From assembly GCA_030603465.1 (NCBI GenBank), contig JAUVXT010000179.1, forward strand, positions 1 to 5,561: a stretch of DNA of 5,561 nucleotides, written 5' to 3'. Both the position numbers and the translations under genes were made by a program. The notes below the pieces were generated by a model, which worked only from the letters and a program-made list of their open reading frames with translations, ran no database searches and was not told where the DNA came from. The stretch comes from Deltaproteobacteria bacterium (GTDB lineage Bacteria > Desulfobacterota > Syntrophia > Syntrophales > UBA2210). Below, piece by piece: positions 4,967 through 5,561 of the stretch. The number at the start of each line of letters is the position of its first letter. The stretch's first letter is position 1.

Positions 4967-5561
4967 TTGGAATATAATAATCAGTCAGATCAGGCAGGAG
5001 AAATCTGCGTAGAGGTCAACGGACTGTGGAAGATCTTCGGTAAAAAGGCTGAGGATATCCTCAATTCCGATCTTCGTTTTGAATCCAAAGAGAGCATACT
5101 GGAGAAAACGGACAATGTGATGGCGGTCAGAGACGTCTCTTTCAGTGTAGCCAGGGGCGAGTTCTTCGTCATCATGGGTCTCTCCGGCAGTGGAAAATCC
5201 ACTCTGATTCGAATGCTTCTCCGTCTTATCGACTCCACAAGCGGAAGTATCCGCGTAAATGGCGAGGATATCCTCAAGTACAGTAAAAAGCAGCTTATGG
5301 ATTTCCGCAGGCACACGACAGGCATGGTTTTTCAGTACTTCGGCCTGTTTCCCCACAGAAACGTCCTCTACAATGTGGCCTACGGCCTCAAGGTAAGGGG
5401 CGTTTCAAAAGAGGAACGCCACACCAGGGCGCAGGAGGCCATCGAAACCGTTGGGCTGAAGGGATGGGAAAACTATCCCCCCTCAGCCCTCAGCGGGGGA
5501 ATGCAGCAGCGGGTCGGAATTGCCAGGGCGTTGACAATAAATCCCGAGATCCTTCTCATGG
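4967..5561 (+). CDS. proV: Glycine betaine/proline-type ABC transporter ATPase (3' partial)
   Basis: This is the first 198 codons of an ABC ATPase that energises the importer at the cytoplasmic side of the inner membrane; the right edge cuts it inside Walker B (PEILLM, 193-198). Walker A is GLSGSGKST (71-79), the Q-loop Gln123 lies in VFQYFGLFPHRNV, and the signature LSGGMQQR is at 175-182. The N-terminal LWKIFG (20-25) and ILEKT (44-48) blocks, and the long insert between them, match what I recall of E. coli ProV, so the later in-frame GTG/ATG at 5117/5120 would wrongly remove them. TTG at 4967 is therefore chosen as start. The distal half, which in ProV/OpuAA includes CBS domains, is not visible. 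The gap to the binding-protein gene is 14 bases, so one operon is likely, with a permease expected downstream. Confidence 0.95.
   Translation, partial: MEYNNQSDQAGEICVEVNGLWKIFGKKAEDILNSDLRFESKESILEKTDNVMAVRDVSFSVARGEFFVIMGLSGSGKSTLIRMLLRLIDSTSGSIRVNGEDILKYSKKQLMDFRRHTTGMVFQYFGLFPHRNVLYNVAYGLKVRGVSKEERHTRAQEAIETVGLKGWENYPPSALSGGMQQRVGIARALTINPEILLM

Noticed and set aside
5117..5122. GTG/ATG as start of the ABC ATPase
   Set aside because: It would remove ProV-like N-terminal blocks that are open in frame and preceded by a ribosome binding site at 4953-4957.

Overview
This 5.56 kb window comes from a Gram-negative bacterium. Periplasmic export of the binding protein, codon usage and the style of the intergenic repeats suggest a Desulfobacterota / former Deltaproteobacteria (Syntrophales-like) genome. 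That placement is inference and was not tested by any search. All recognisable genes lie on the + strand: five complete or right-complete genes and one cut by the right edge.

Layout. (1) Bases 2-1162 hold the C-terminal part of a polytopic membrane protein of the spermidine-synthase-like (SAM-methyltransferase fold) family, cut by the left edge. (2) Bases 1223-2023 encode a complete zinc-binding sirtuin (NAD-dependent protein lysine deacylase). (3) Bases 2024-2377 have no gene but are dense in inverted repeats, including a near-perfect hairpin. They also carry a 20-base direct repeat of the 3' end of the next gene. (4) Bases 2378-3160 encode a TANGO2/NRDE-family protein, followed after 40 bases by a Nudix hydrolase resembling ADP-ribose pyrophosphatases (3201-3629). 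(5) Bases 3630-3947 have no gene. They hold a hairpin in a G-rich stretch, a near-consensus sigma-70-type promoter and an inverted repeat straddling its -10 box. (6) From 3948 there is a glycine betaine/proline-type ABC importer: periplasmic binding protein (ProX/OpuAC), then after 14 bases its ATPase (ProV/OpuAA), which starts at TTG and runs off the right edge.

How the genes may work together. The binding protein and ATPase clearly form one osmoprotectant-uptake operon; a permease is expected beyond the right edge. Sirtuins release O-acyl-ADP-ribose and nicotinamide, and some Nudix enzymes cleave ADP-ribose compounds, so the sirtuin and Nudix genes could be linked through NAD turnover. They are separated by the repeat region and the NRDE gene, so the link is only suggestive.

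No clearly new defence or mobile system is visible. The most unusual signal is the repeat region before the NRDE gene. A copy of its 20-base segment supplies the last codons of NRDE in the same reading frame, as if an intergenic repeat had become the protein's C-terminus.
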